Notes: generated by a model not told the origin, from the sequence alone. A stretch of DNA of 14,106 bases from Candidatus Nitrosopumilus sp. (GCA_029880665.1 JAOUNZ010000009.1:1-14106), one strand, 5' to 3'. Shown: positions 1-6,664, numbered from the stretch's first letter. A program made the numbers and translations.

Positions 1-279
1 GCCCATTAGGCTTTCAATATAGTCTACATTTGCACCTTGTAGATGATCAACACTGTAGCTGTCAATTAGGAGTTTTACTCCATTTTCTTCCATAATTATG
101 TCATCCTCTTCTGGTGCTTTTTCAAAGCCCATTCCATAGGATAGACCAGAACAGCCGCCACCTTGAACATATACCCTAAGATATTCAGGAGACTCAGCCT
201 CTTCTTTCATAAACTCATGGATTTTTTCAGCTGCTTTTGCAGTGACGGTGATCATCTTTTGTGATTGCTCAGTTGCCAT
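1..279 (-). CDS. IscA/HesB-type iron-sulfur cluster assembly or carrier protein (3' end outside window)
   Basis: A-type iron-sulfur carrier, cytosolic, expected to accept clusters and pass them to apoproteins. The window holds 93 codons; the C-terminus runs off the left edge. The reading starts MATEQSQKMITVTAKAAEKI and contains the family signature GGGCSGLSYGMGF at residues 40-52. Cys43 is the first of the three conserved cysteines; the other two (CGCG-type tail) would lie beyond the edge. Full-length family members are usually 105-120 residues, so only a short piece is missing. The ATG at 279 is supported by an A/T-rich box centred about 27 nt upstream, which fits a leaderless transcript. 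The gene follows the CBS-domain gene on the same strand after an 86-nt gap with its own promoter, so it need not be co-transcribed. The family call is firm; the client proteins are unknown. Confidence 0.9.
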   Translation of the reverse strand, partial: MATEQSQKMITVTAKAAEKIHEFMKEEAESPEYLRVYVQGGGCSGLSYGMGFEKAPEEDDIIMEENGVKLLIDSYSVDHLQGANVDYIESLMG

Positions 280-298
280 AATATAGGAAATGATGTTT

Positions 299-313
299 CA
301 AATTATAATAATC
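299..313 (-). promoter_or_regulatory. Predicted TATA box of the IscA-type gene
   Basis: On the minus strand this reads GATTATTATAATT. It is centred about 27 nt upstream of the ATG at 279, the spacing expected if transcription begins at the start codon. Inferred from position and composition only. Confidence 0.5.
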
Positions 314-365
314 TTTTCACACACATCACACTAGTAATCAAAGAAATTGTCAGTTTTTAAAACTT

Positions 366-773
366 CTAGTGATCTGCAACGTATTTAACTAGATCATTCG
401 TAGTAATGATTCCAACAACTTTGTCATCATCAATTACAGGTAATTTTCTGACATTTCTTGTGGACATAAGATCAGAGGCTATACAGAGATCACAGGTAGG
501 ATCAATTGAGATCAAAGGAGAAGACATTATTCTTCTAACCGGAGTATTTACAGGAAAAGAATGAGCCGTAATTTTTATGGCAAGATCCCTATCAGTTACA
601 ATCCCAACAGGCATATTGTTTTCTAAAACAATGACAGCACCAACTCCAGTGTCTTCCATCATTCTTGCAGCATCATATGCAGTAACGGAGGAATCAATTG
701 AAATAACTGAACTATTCATAATGTCTTTAACATATGTTTTTTGTTGAATAGGTTCAGATGAATTCACAGACAT
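366..773 (-). CDS. Two-CBS-domain protein
   Basis: Small cytosolic protein of 135 residues made almost entirely of a CBS pair (Bateman module). The first CBS domain covers about residues 14-68 (VKDIMNSSVISI to GIVTDRDLAIKI) and the second about 78-133 (VRRIMSSPLISI to VGIITTNDLVKYV). The GIVTDRDL and GIITTNDL segments are the usual ends of CBS repeats that bind adenosine nucleotides. No catalytic or DNA-binding domain is fused, so it probably acts as a free-standing energy or nucleotide sensor; its partner cannot be read from sequence. It starts 39 nt after the ribbon-helix-helix-like gene on the same strand, with no clear promoter between, so co-transcription is likely. Archaea carry many such proteins, so no gene name is given. 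Confidence 0.9.
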   Translation of the reverse strand: MSVNSSEPIQQKTYVKDIMNSSVISIDSSVTAYDAARMMEDTGVGAVIVLENNMPVGIVTDRDLAIKITAHSFPVNTPVRRIMSSPLISIDPTCDLCIASDLMSTRNVRKLPVIDDDKVVGIITTNDLVKYVADH

Positions 774-812
774 AATTTATGAAATCAAATATTTCAAAGG
801 GTTAATTGAATT

Positions 813-1412
813 TCAATTATGATAATCATGTTCATTAAAATCAGAACCTAATGATACTGATAAAATTATGGTGTTATCGGTTGTTTGGAATTTAAGTTCT
901 TTATCAGGCACGAAGCTACGAAATACTTGAGTCAATAGTTGCTCGGTGAAGACTGACCATTTTAGACCTAAATCATGTTGAATCAAAAATGTATGCATGT
1001 CACCTTCGACTCTATGATCAGAATTCATTCCAGATGCGCTCATGTAATCTTCCAGTGTTTCAAGACACCGTTTCAAATCATATCCTCCTTTGATAAACAA
1101 AACAGTATCCTTAATTGTAGGAAACATCAAAGTGATTATTTCATCCATATCTTTTCCATCTAGTTCGACTCCTAAAGACTCCATTATTCCTTTAGGAACT
1201 GGAATCATTCCAATCTTACTAGAAAAACGATCCCATTGAACATATTTTTCCAGAATTTGTCTTACTAGAACATTTTGAGAAATGCCCTTCAGTGCTGATT
1301 CTGTTTCCAACTCTGCAACCAGTTTCTCAGGTAGTCTATACGTAATGCTTCTAGTAGATTCTTTTTTAAAATAACGAATAGGTCTTTTCGGAGTTAGATT
1401 TTCTTCCATCAT
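813..1412 (-). CDS. Conserved hypothetical protein with a ribbon-helix-helix-like N-terminus
   Basis: Protein of 199 residues whose function I do not recognise. Residues about 18-60 (TRSITYRLPEKLVAELETES, then GISQNVLVRQILEKYV) have the pattern of a ribbon-helix-helix DNA-binding fold: a short beta strand, a helix beginning at LPEKLVAEL, and a second helix after GISQN. The remaining 140 or so residues are a mixed alpha/beta region with no motif I can name, and may sense a ligand or form dimers. No signal peptide or membrane segment is visible. It starts with two tandem ATG codons (1412 and 1409) and lies 23 nt downstream of the winged-helix gene on the same strand, so the two are probably one transcript. 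The DNA-binding role is inferred from the N-terminal pattern alone. Confidence 0.75.
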   Translation of the reverse strand: MMEENLTPKRPIRYFKKESTRSITYRLPEKLVAELETESALKGISQNVLVRQILEKYVQWDRFSSKIGMIPVPKGIMESLGVELDGKDMDEIITLMFPTIKDTVLFIKGGYDLKRCLETLEDYMSASGMNSDHRVEGDMHTFLIQHDLGLKWSVFTEQLLTQVFRSFVPDKELKFQTTDNTIILSVSLGSDFNEHDYHN

Positions 1413-1435
1413 AATACATCAGACAAAAATTAAGG

Positions 1436-1777
1436 TTAAGAGACATCAGGAGTGTTTGAGACTAGCTCTACTGTGGTAACTTCCAAATCACACTTAAGTG
1501 AGATAGATTTCACTTTACTTTTATACAGAAAGTACTTTTTCCCATCCTGGTTTATAGAACCAGAAATTGCAAGTAGTTTTGCATCATAGAGAGTTTGTAG
1601 TCTTCGATATACGGTGCTAATTGGAATCTTTTTTTCACCTGATATCTCCATTGCGGATTTGGGCTTTTCCAGAGTATCATGGAGAATTTGTTTGCAATAT
1701 TTGTCAGATAGTATTTCTAAAATGACCTGCTTTCTTTCATCGTCGGTTATTTTTCGTGATTGAATCAATTTTTGCAT
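1436..1777 (-). CDS. Winged-helix transcriptional regulator, divergent from the multicopper oxidase
   Basis: Protein of 113 residues built around one winged helix-turn-helix. Residues about 16-85 carry the fold: a helix around RKQVILEILSDKYCKQIL, then PKSAMEISGEKKIPISTVYRRLQTLYDAKLL, where IPISTVYRRLQTL is the likely recognition helix, followed by the wing near SINQDGKKYFLY. It resembles the many ArsR-like single-domain regulators of thaumarchaea. It has two cysteines (one in SDKYCKQ, one in LKCDLE), which could matter for metal or redox sensing, but there is no recognised metal-binding motif. It is transcribed away from the oxidase at 1986, across a 208-nt spacer holding a perfect palindrome. 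Control of the oxidase, or of its own operon with the next gene at 813-1412, is a reasonable inference, not shown. Confidence 0.85.
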   Translation of the reverse strand: MQKLIQSRKITDDERKQVILEILSDKYCKQILHDTLEKPKSAMEISGEKKIPISTVYRRLQTLYDAKLLAISGSINQDGKKYFLYKSKVKSISLKCDLEVTTVELVSNTPDVS

Positions 1778-1794
1778 GGAAGAGTATTGCCTAA

Positions 1795-1809
1795 ATTAGA
1801 TATAATTAA
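1795..1809 (-). promoter_or_regulatory. Predicted TATA box of the winged-helix regulator gene
   Basis: On the minus strand this reads TTAATTATATCTAAT, with the TTATATC core centred 26 nt upstream of the ATG at 1777. This fits a leaderless transcript that would run through the ribbon-helix-helix-like and CBS genes. Confidence 0.55.
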
Positions 1810-1945
1810 CCAGTTTACACTGCAAGACAATGCAAACTATCAAAAAACCTGTAGTAATATTTTTTAGACATCATTAATTTGAAAATTTGTCCTTACAAGT
1901 TCGTCATGTGATCATATAACCCATCCTAAAATTCCTTGAAATAAG

Positions 1946-1960
1946 AAATCACTGTGATTT
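1946..1960 (+). promoter_or_regulatory. Perfect 15-bp palindrome, candidate operator of the multicopper oxidase
   Basis: AAATCAC and GTGATTT form two perfect 7-bp arms around one central T. The site lies 26-40 nt before the oxidase ATG and its right arm overlaps the predicted TATA box, so a bound protein would be expected to block or alter TBP/TFB binding. The nearest candidate protein is the divergent winged-helix regulator at 1436-1777. The symmetry is seen directly; the operator role is inferred. Confidence 0.5.
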
Positions 1961-1964
1961 AATT
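1957..1964 (+). promoter_or_regulatory. Predicted TATA box of the multicopper oxidase
   Basis: ATTTAATT is centred about 25 nt before the ATG at 1986, giving a predicted leaderless start. It overlaps the right arm of the palindrome at 1946-1960. Confidence 0.5.
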
Positions 1965-1985
1965 GAACAAAAACGAAGACGAATC

Positions 1986-3022
1986 ATGCAAATAAAATAT
2001 GGTTTGGTCGGAGTTCCAATACTAATTGCATTCCTCATAGTAACATCAAGAAGCATTCAATTTTTGCCAAATATGAATACAGAAATATATAGTCAACCAG
2101 AAATTGCATCTGAATCAACACAGCCACAAATTGCCGAAGCTGAAGAGCAACCAGTTCGAGAATATAGATTAGTGATCGAACAGACCGATATCCAAGTATC
2201 CTCTACTGCAGTCTGGCATGCTTGGATATACAACGGTACAATTCCTGCACCAGTAATGAGAGCATCACAAGGTGAACTCTTGAAAATCAGAGTCATAGAC
2301 AATCATGACATTGCTCACAGTTTACATGCACATACGACAGATTATGATATGAAACATGATGGTTCCCAGTAAACACAATTACTGGCATAGGAGCAGGCTC
2401 AGTAATTCAACCTGGTAATGAATGGACATATGAATACAACATGGATACATGGGGAACTACGTTCTTTCATAACCACACTTCTTCTGAAGGACATGGGATT
2501 AAAGATCACATATTACAAGGATGGTATGGGGCCATAATAGTCGAAAGAGATCCTCCCAAAACCTACATTGACAGAGACATAGTAATTGTTATGAGTGAGA
2601 TGGGTTATGATGTAGAGAAAACAGATCCTGGCCCAACACCATATTTCATTATGAACAGTATGGGAATGCCTGGAGGCGAACATGCTTTAAAAGAAATATT
2701 TGAAGAGAAAGGAATTGACGGTGTCATCACTCAGTTCAATTCTACAATGCCAGTATTCAAAGCAAATGTTGGAGAAACAGTCCAATTTCATGTTATTAAC
2801 CTAGGAGATCAAATACATTCATTTCATCTACATGGCCTTAAGATGACTTCAAGTGCGGTGCAACGTGGTACAAATATTCAAGGAACTACGGTGCCATTGG
2901 TTCAAGGAACTCTTGAAACATTCATTGTCACTCCAGATAAACCTGCAATGTGGTTATACCATTACCACGTTGTAAGTCACGCCGATGCAGGCATGATAGG
3001 CCTATTCATAGTAGAAGAATAA
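1986..3022 (+). pseudogene. Two-domain laccase-like multicopper oxidase, broken by a one-base frameshift
   Basis: Exported or membrane-anchored copper oxidase of the two-domain (small laccase) type; with one base restored it is 345 residues. Residues 4-20 are a hydrophobic signal or anchor. Frame one stops at 2370-2372 after codon 128 (2367-2369); the protein continues in another frame from about 2366 to the stop at 3022, and an internal ATG at 2441 could yield a C-terminal fragment. In restored numbering the four HxH pairs that bind the trinuclear copper site are all present: H114/H116, H162/H164, H281/H283 and H326/H328. Type 1 copper ligands H278, H332 and M337 are also present, but the expected Cys in H-C-H is Tyr327. 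The rest of both halves is undamaged, so this is a very recent mutation, a sequencing error, or less likely recoding. Its natural substrate is unknown; the family oxidises phenols, metals or small reductants and reduces oxygen. Confidence 0.85.
2365..2372 (+). other. Frameshift site in the multicopper oxidase gene
   Basis: The sequence GGTTCCCAGTAA (2361-2372) reads Gly-Ser-Gln-stop. Adding one C to the CCC run at 2365-2367 gives Gly-Ser-Pro-Val-Asn and joins without gap to the downstream frame, which continues through ITGIGAGSVIQPG into the second half of domain 1. I see no slippery heptamer in the correct phase, so programmed slippage is not favoured. Confidence 0.85.
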
Positions 3023-3026
3023 CCAT

Positions 3027-3050
3027 TATTTTTTTATTTTTTGTAAAAAA
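3027..3050 (+). terminator. T-rich terminator after the multicopper oxidase
   Basis: A T7 run and a T6 run follow the stop codon at 3022, and the second pairs with AAAAAA across a two-base gap (3037-3050). T-rich tracts of this sort are typical archaeal termination signals. It implies that the next gene is transcribed separately. Confidence 0.5.
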
Positions 3051-3100
3051 TCATCGGATATTGGCATAAAAAATAAAAATCACATCTAAAAATCTACCAA

Positions 3101-3110
3101 TCATTTAAAA
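3101..3110 (+). promoter_or_regulatory. Predicted TATA box of the plastocyanin-like gene
   Basis: TCATTTAAAA is centred about 27 nt before the ATG at 3133, fitting a leaderless transcript. A lone AAATCAC, the same as one arm of the palindrome upstream of the oxidase, lies at 3077-3083, but this heptamer also occurs elsewhere in the window. Confidence 0.5.
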
Positions 3111-3132
3111 TCAGGGAAAATACTCATAGAGT

Positions 3133-3657
3133 ATGAAATGCGTGTCAAGGAAAATATCAATTCCTGCAATCATGTTTTCAATCCTGCTAGTTTCTATTTC
3201 GACAAATATTGCAAATGCAGAAACAATTCCAGAATGGGTGAAAAATAACGCATTATGGTATGGTCAAGGAGTTATTTCAGAGACAGAGTTCCTAAATGCC
3301 ATCAAATTTTTGATAGAAAATGATGTTTTGGTGATAGAAAATTCAGATACAAGATTTTCTAAAAAAATAGATGCAACGGTGGTAATTCCTAATGGAAACT
3401 CAGACATTGCTAATGTTGGGTTTTATTTGCCATTGAATCTAGAAATTCCAGTTGGAGTTACGGTCACATGGGTAAATGATGACTCAGTACAACATAACAT
3501 CCAAAGTCAGGATGATTCTGGAAAAGTCACAAATATCTTCAACAGCCCACCACTGAACACTGGAGACAGATTTGAATACACATTTGATGAGGAGGGGATC
3601 TACAAATACTATTGCTCATGGCATCCATGGCGAGTTGGATTAATTACTGTAAATTAG
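3133..3657 (+). CDS. Secreted plastocyanin/amicyanin-like copper protein with Arg at the axial-ligand position
   Basis: Extracytoplasmic cupredoxin of 174 residues, of the kind thaumarchaea are thought to use in place of cytochrome c for electron transfer. Residues 1-29 are a signal peptide (hydrophobic 8-27, likely cut after ANA at 27-29). Residues about 32-68 (IPEWVKNNALWYGQG onward) form a small domain common in exported thaumarchaeal proteins. The cupredoxin fold covers about 80-174: His121 in VQHNIQ, then Cys161 and His164 in YYCSWHPW. In amicyanin-type sites this loop is C-x-x-H-x-x-M; here position 167 is Arg (CGA), so the usual axial Met is missing. Copper binding by two His and one Cys is still possible, with changed potential. 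It follows the oxidase after a 110-nt spacer with its own terminator and promoter. Family call firm; function as an electron carrier is inferred and the Arg makes it less certain. Confidence 0.88.
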   Translation: MKCVSRKISIPAIMFSILLVSISTNIANAETIPEWVKNNALWYGQGVISETEFLNAIKFLIENDVLVIENSDTRFSKKIDATVVIPNGNSDIANVGFYLPLNLEIPVGVTVTWVNDDSVQHNIQSQDDSGKVTNIFNSPPLNTGDRFEYTFDEEGIYKYYCSWHPWRVGLITVN

Positions 3658-3686
3658 AGTTGCAGAAACTCTAACTATATTTTTGC
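3654..3686 (+). terminator. Hairpin plus T-rich terminator that contains the plastocyanin stop codon
   Basis: TTAGAGTT (3654-3661) and AACTCTAA (3667-3674) form a perfect 8-bp stem with a GCAGA loop, followed by CTATATTTTT. The TAG stop codon at 3655-3657 lies inside the left arm. On the opposite strand the A/T-rich stretch up to 3706 gives a T-rich tail after the dehydratase gene, so the element may serve both convergent genes. Confidence 0.6.
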
Positions 3687-3707
3687 ATAAAATAAAAATA
3701 GAAATAG

Positions 3708-4469
3708 CTATTTCTTGGACTTGTTGACAAAGGCTGTCATGCGTTCTTCTCTATCAGGATGAGTAAAACAATTTCTCCATGCAAGAAGTTCTACTGCAAG
3801 ACCAGTGTCAAGATCTGCATTTCTTCCTTTATTGATTGCAACTTTAGACATCTGGACACCCATTACAGAGTTTGCGGCTATTTGCTGCGCCATTTTCAAA
3901 GATTCTTCCTGTAATGATGCAAGAGGAACCACATGATTCACAAGGCCGATTTCTTTTGCCTCATCTGCTTTGATCATTTTGCCAGTATAAACAAGTTCTT
4001 TGGCTTTTGCTATTCCCACAATTCTCATCAATCTTTGAGTTCCACCCCATCCAGGCGGAATTCCAATTGTTACTTCTGGTTGACCTAGTCTGGCAGTATC
4101 TGCAGCTATACGAATATCACAAGACATTGCAAGTTCACAACCACCACCTAAAGCAAAGCCGTTAATGGCTGCTATTGTTGGTTGTTTCACTAATTCTACG
4201 GTTGCAGTTACAAGTTGACCAGTTTTTGCATATTCTACTGATTCATCTGCAGTAATTTTTGACATGTATTCAATGTCCGCACCTGCAGAAAATGCTTTTT
4301 CGCCCTCACCAGTCAGAATGATGACTTTAACATCATCATTAAGATTGAGTTCTTCAAAAGTGTTGATCAGTTCTTTTGCAACATCTGTGTTCATGGCATT
4401 AAGTTTGTCAGGTCTGTTAATTTTGACTGTACAAATACCATCAGAAGTAGACGTGGTAACTAGTGACAT
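3708..4469 (-). CDS. Enoyl-CoA hydratase family: 3-hydroxypropionyl-CoA dehydratase / crotonyl-CoA hydratase of the 3HP/4HB cycle
   Basis: Cytosolic crotonase-fold enzyme of 253 residues. In Nitrosopumilus maritimus the enzyme of this type (Nmar_1308, as I recall) dehydrates 3-hydroxypropionyl-CoA to acryloyl-CoA and also hydrates crotonyl-CoA, so it serves both halves of the carbon-fixation cycle. Visible features are NRPDKLNAMN near residue 18, the oxyanion-hole segment AFSAGADI (59-66), and both catalytic glutamates, Glu112 in GGGCELAM and Glu132 in LGQPEVTIG. I chose the ATG at 4469: the longer reading would start with TTG at 4481, and a box CATTTAAGTC (4491-4500) is centred 26-27 nt before 4469. 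The gene lies 35 nt after the CoA ligase of the preceding pathway step. The cycle role rests on that neighbour and on lineage knowledge; a general beta-oxidation hydratase is the alternative. Confidence 0.9.
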   Translation of the reverse strand: MSLVTTSTSDGICTVKINRPDKLNAMNTDVAKELINTFEELNLNDDVKVIILTGEGEKAFSAGADIEYMSKITADESVEYAKTGQLVTATVELVKQPTIAAINGFALGGGCELAMSCDIRIAADTARLGQPEVTIGIPPGWGGTQRLMRIVGIAKAKELVYTGKMIKADEAKEIGLVNHVVPLASLQEESLKMAQQIAANSVMGVQMSKVAINKGRNADLDTGLAVELLAWRNCFTHPDREERMTAFVNKSKK

Positions 4470-4490
4470 ATGATTTACCAAGCAATGAGA

Positions 4491-4500
4491 GACTTAAATG
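4491..4500 (-). promoter_or_regulatory. Predicted TATA box of the dehydratase gene
   Basis: CATTTAAGTC on the minus strand, centred 26-27 nt before the ATG at 4469, just after the ligase stop codon. It suggests that the dehydratase can be transcribed without the ligase. Confidence 0.45.
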
Positions 4501-4504
4501 TTAT

Positions 4505-6622
4505 CTATTTTCCGCGTACTTTACCCCATTGAGATAATGCAGCTGCAGCTGCTACCCAAGTCCGAAGATCATTGTAGACTGGAACATTATGACTCTCAAT
4601 CAATTTTGTCATTTTTTCAGTATAGGGACCGCCATTACCGCCAGCTAAAATCGGTTTCACCTTTTTCTTTGAGAGTTCAGCTAGATGGTCGACAATTGTT
4701 TCTTCAAGAGGATCATCTTGGAAGACAAACCAAGGCATAGCAATATCAACATTTTTTTCATCTAAGAATTGTTCGATGACAAATCTGTAGTCATCTGCAG
4801 TTGCACCTCCACCCACATCTGCCGGATTACCGTTATGAATAGGAACAGTTGGTGGGAAACGATCCTTTACTCTTTTGAGAATTGCTGGAGACAACTTTCC
4901 TATCGTAAGACCAAATTTTTCTAATTGATCAATTCCACCAATCATTGGACCAGCACCATTACTAGTCATAGCAACACGATTGCCTTTTGCAGGAGGTTGC
5001 CACGCTAGTGCTTTTAAGACTCCAACCAATTCCTGATAACTGTCAACAGAGATAATTCCTGCCTGTTTAAATGCACCCATGATAATTGCATTAGAGCCTC
5101 CAAGTGAGCCTGTATGTGATGCAGCTTGTTTAGCACCTGCAGCAGTTCTTCCACTCTTCCAAATTACAATTGGTTTCTTTGTCTCTTTCATTACGCGTTT
5201 GGCAGTACTGATAAATTTTCTACCATCACCAAATCCTTCAACGTATAATCCAATTACTTTAGTTTGAGGATCGTTTGCAGCATACCATATCATATCAGCT
5301 TCATCAACATCAGAACGATTACCAAAACTAATCATCTTTGACAAGCCAAACACATCAGCACTTTCCAACATACTGATTCCCATAGTTCCACTTTGTGAAA
5401 AAAATGCAACATTTCCTAATTTTGAACGTACCATTCTTTCTTGCCCTTGAAATGCACAATCAAGTCGATTTGCAGCATTAAACATTCCAATACAGTTTGG
5501 ACCAATTACACGAATTTTGTGTTTTAATGATAATTCTTTTACTTCAGCTTCCATTGCAGCTCTGTCACCACCGAGTTCTTTACCGCCACCAGAAACTATT
5601 ACAACATTATGAATTCCTTTTTCTGCACAAGTCTTCATGATTGGCCCACATGCTGCAAGATCAACACAGACAACAACTAAGTCAACCTTCTCGGTTATCG
5701 CATCTAATGATGGATAGCATTTGATTCCAAGAATTGACTCTTGTTTAGGGTTAATCGGGTATATTCTACCTTTGTAATCTTGTTTACCAAGTGCGTCTAA
5801 TACAGAGTTACCAATCTTTCCAGGTGTTGCAGATGCGCCAACTAGTGCGACGGATTCTGGAGTAAAGAATGTCTCCATTGATGCAATGTTTGGTTTTGCT
5901 TTAGAGATAGAATTATTTTTTAGTTCATTATTTAGAATAATTTTTGCATCTACAACAAAATGTGATTTTGGATAAACAACTACTGGATTAAAGTCAATGC
6001 TGTTAATGTAATCGGCATTTTCTACACCCAATTTTCCAATATCTACTAACATTTTTGCTGCCATGTTAAGATCAATTGGATCACTTCCTCTGAATCCTTT
6101 AAGTAATGCAGTACCTTTGAGTTCGTTGAGCATAGATTTTGCATCAGAAGTAGTTATAGGTAACATTCTAAATGCAACATCTTTCATCACTTCAGTCATT
6201 ATTCCACCAAGTCCAACCATAATTACTGGACCAAACTGTGGGTCATTTTGAATACCAACAATTAGCTCAACACCTTTTGGAACCATCTTTTCAAGAAGAA
6301 TTCCTTTAACATCAACCCCTTTCTTTTTAGATAATCTACCATGCATGTCCTTGAATGTCTTTTTTACATCATCAACATTATCTAATCCAACTTTAACGCC
6401 ACCAACATCTGTTTTATGTAAGATTTGTGGCGAGACTACTTTCATAACAAGTGGGAATCCAATTTTCTGGGCTTCTTTTGTAGCTTCTTCAGCAGAAGTC
6501 ACAAGGGCAAAAGGTGGAACCTTGACGCCATATGCTTTGAGAATCGACTTTGATAATTCTTCTGTGATGACTTTGTGATCGGTTTGAATAATTTCCTCAA
6601 AAATTTTCTTTACTGCAGCCAT
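4505..6622 (-). CDS. ADP-forming acyl-CoA synthetase, probably 3-hydroxypropionate-CoA ligase of the 3HP/4HB cycle
   Basis: Cytosolic enzyme of 705 residues in which both subunits of an ADP-forming acyl-CoA ligase are fused. An ATP-grasp part comes first (about 1-230; KVVSPQILHKTDVGGVKVGL at 61-80, DFNPVVVY at 210-217), followed by the CoA-binding Rossmann domain (VGASATPGKIGN, 261-272) and the succinyl-CoA-synthetase-like domains (about 390-700). His503 in ASHTGSLGG is the likely phosphorylated histidine. In Nitrosopumilus maritimus this type (Nmar_1309, as I recall) activates 3-hydroxypropionate and forms ADP, not AMP, which saves one energy-rich bond per turn. The adjacent dehydratase acts on its product, which favours this substrate over 4-hydroxybutyrate; a paralogue for 4-hydroxybutyrate exists in the same lineage. 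Start at the ATG 6622, with an A/T box about 32 nt upstream. Confidence 0.92.
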   Translation of the reverse strand: MAAVKKIFEEIIQTDHKVITEELSKSILKAYGVKVPPFALVTSAEEATKEAQKIGFPLVMKVVSPQILHKTDVGGVKVGLDNVDDVKKTFKDMHGRLSKKKGVDVKGILLEKMVPKGVELIVGIQNDPQFGPVIMVGLGGIMTEVMKDVAFRMLPITTSDAKSMLNELKGTALLKGFRGSDPIDLNMAAKMLVDIGKLGVENADYINSIDFNPVVVYPKSHFVVDAKIILNNELKNNSISKAKPNIASMETFFTPESVALVGASATPGKIGNSVLDALGKQDYKGRIYPINPKQESILGIKCYPSLDAITEKVDLVVVCVDLAACGPIMKTCAEKGIHNVVIVSGGGKELGGDRAAMEAEVKELSLKHKIRVIGPNCIGMFNAANRLDCAFQGQERMVRSKLGNVAFFSQSGTMGISMLESADVFGLSKMISFGNRSDVDEADMIWYAANDPQTKVIGLYVEGFGDGRKFISTAKRVMKETKKPIVIWKSGRTAAGAKQAASHTGSLGGSNAIIMGAFKQAGIISVDSYQELVGVLKALAWQPPAKGNRVAMTSNGAGPMIGGIDQLEKFGLTIGKLSPAILKRVKDRFPPTVPIHNGNPADVGGGATADDYRFVIEQFLDEKNVDIAMPWFVFQDDPLEETIVDHLAELSKKKVKPILAGGNGGPYTEKMTKLIESHNVPVYNDLRTWVAAAAALSQWGKVRGK

Positions 6623-6650
6623 TGTTTAATCCATGGAATCAAAATTAACT

Positions 6651-6660
6651 ATATTAAACT
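6651..6660 (-). promoter_or_regulatory. Predicted TATA box of the acyl-CoA ligase gene
   Basis: AGTTTAATAT on the minus strand, centred about 33 nt before the ATG at 6622, which predicts a leader of only a few nucleotides. It lies between the ligase and the end of the amidotransferase gene at 6665. Confidence 0.45.
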
Positions 6661-6664
6661 TTGG

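Noticed and set aside
352..364. Palindrome AGTTTTTAAAACT after the CBS gene
   Set aside because: A/T-rich 6-bp arms with a one-base centre make a weak hairpin, expected by chance in this composition.
975..1163. Short plus-strand open frame opposite the ribbon-helix-helix-like gene
   Set aside because: It lies wholly within a convincing coding region and has no promoter or protein features.
1810..1945. Possible small RNA in the spacer between the regulator and the oxidase
   Set aside because: I saw no C/D boxes, strong hairpin or promoter of its own; only short direct repeats of TGCAA.
2361..2372. Programmed ribosomal frameshifting in the oxidase gene
   Set aside because: No X-XXY-YYZ heptamer in the right phase and no clear downstream pseudoknot; a missing C in a short C run explains it more simply.
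3121..3133. Inverted repeat TACTC-ATA-GAGTA just before the plastocyanin start
   Set aside because: Arms are only 5 bp and no second copy was seen; too weak to call an operator.
4470..4481. Longer dehydratase start at TTG 4481
   Set aside because: It adds only four residues with a TTG codon; the ATG at 4469 has a well-placed promoter box.
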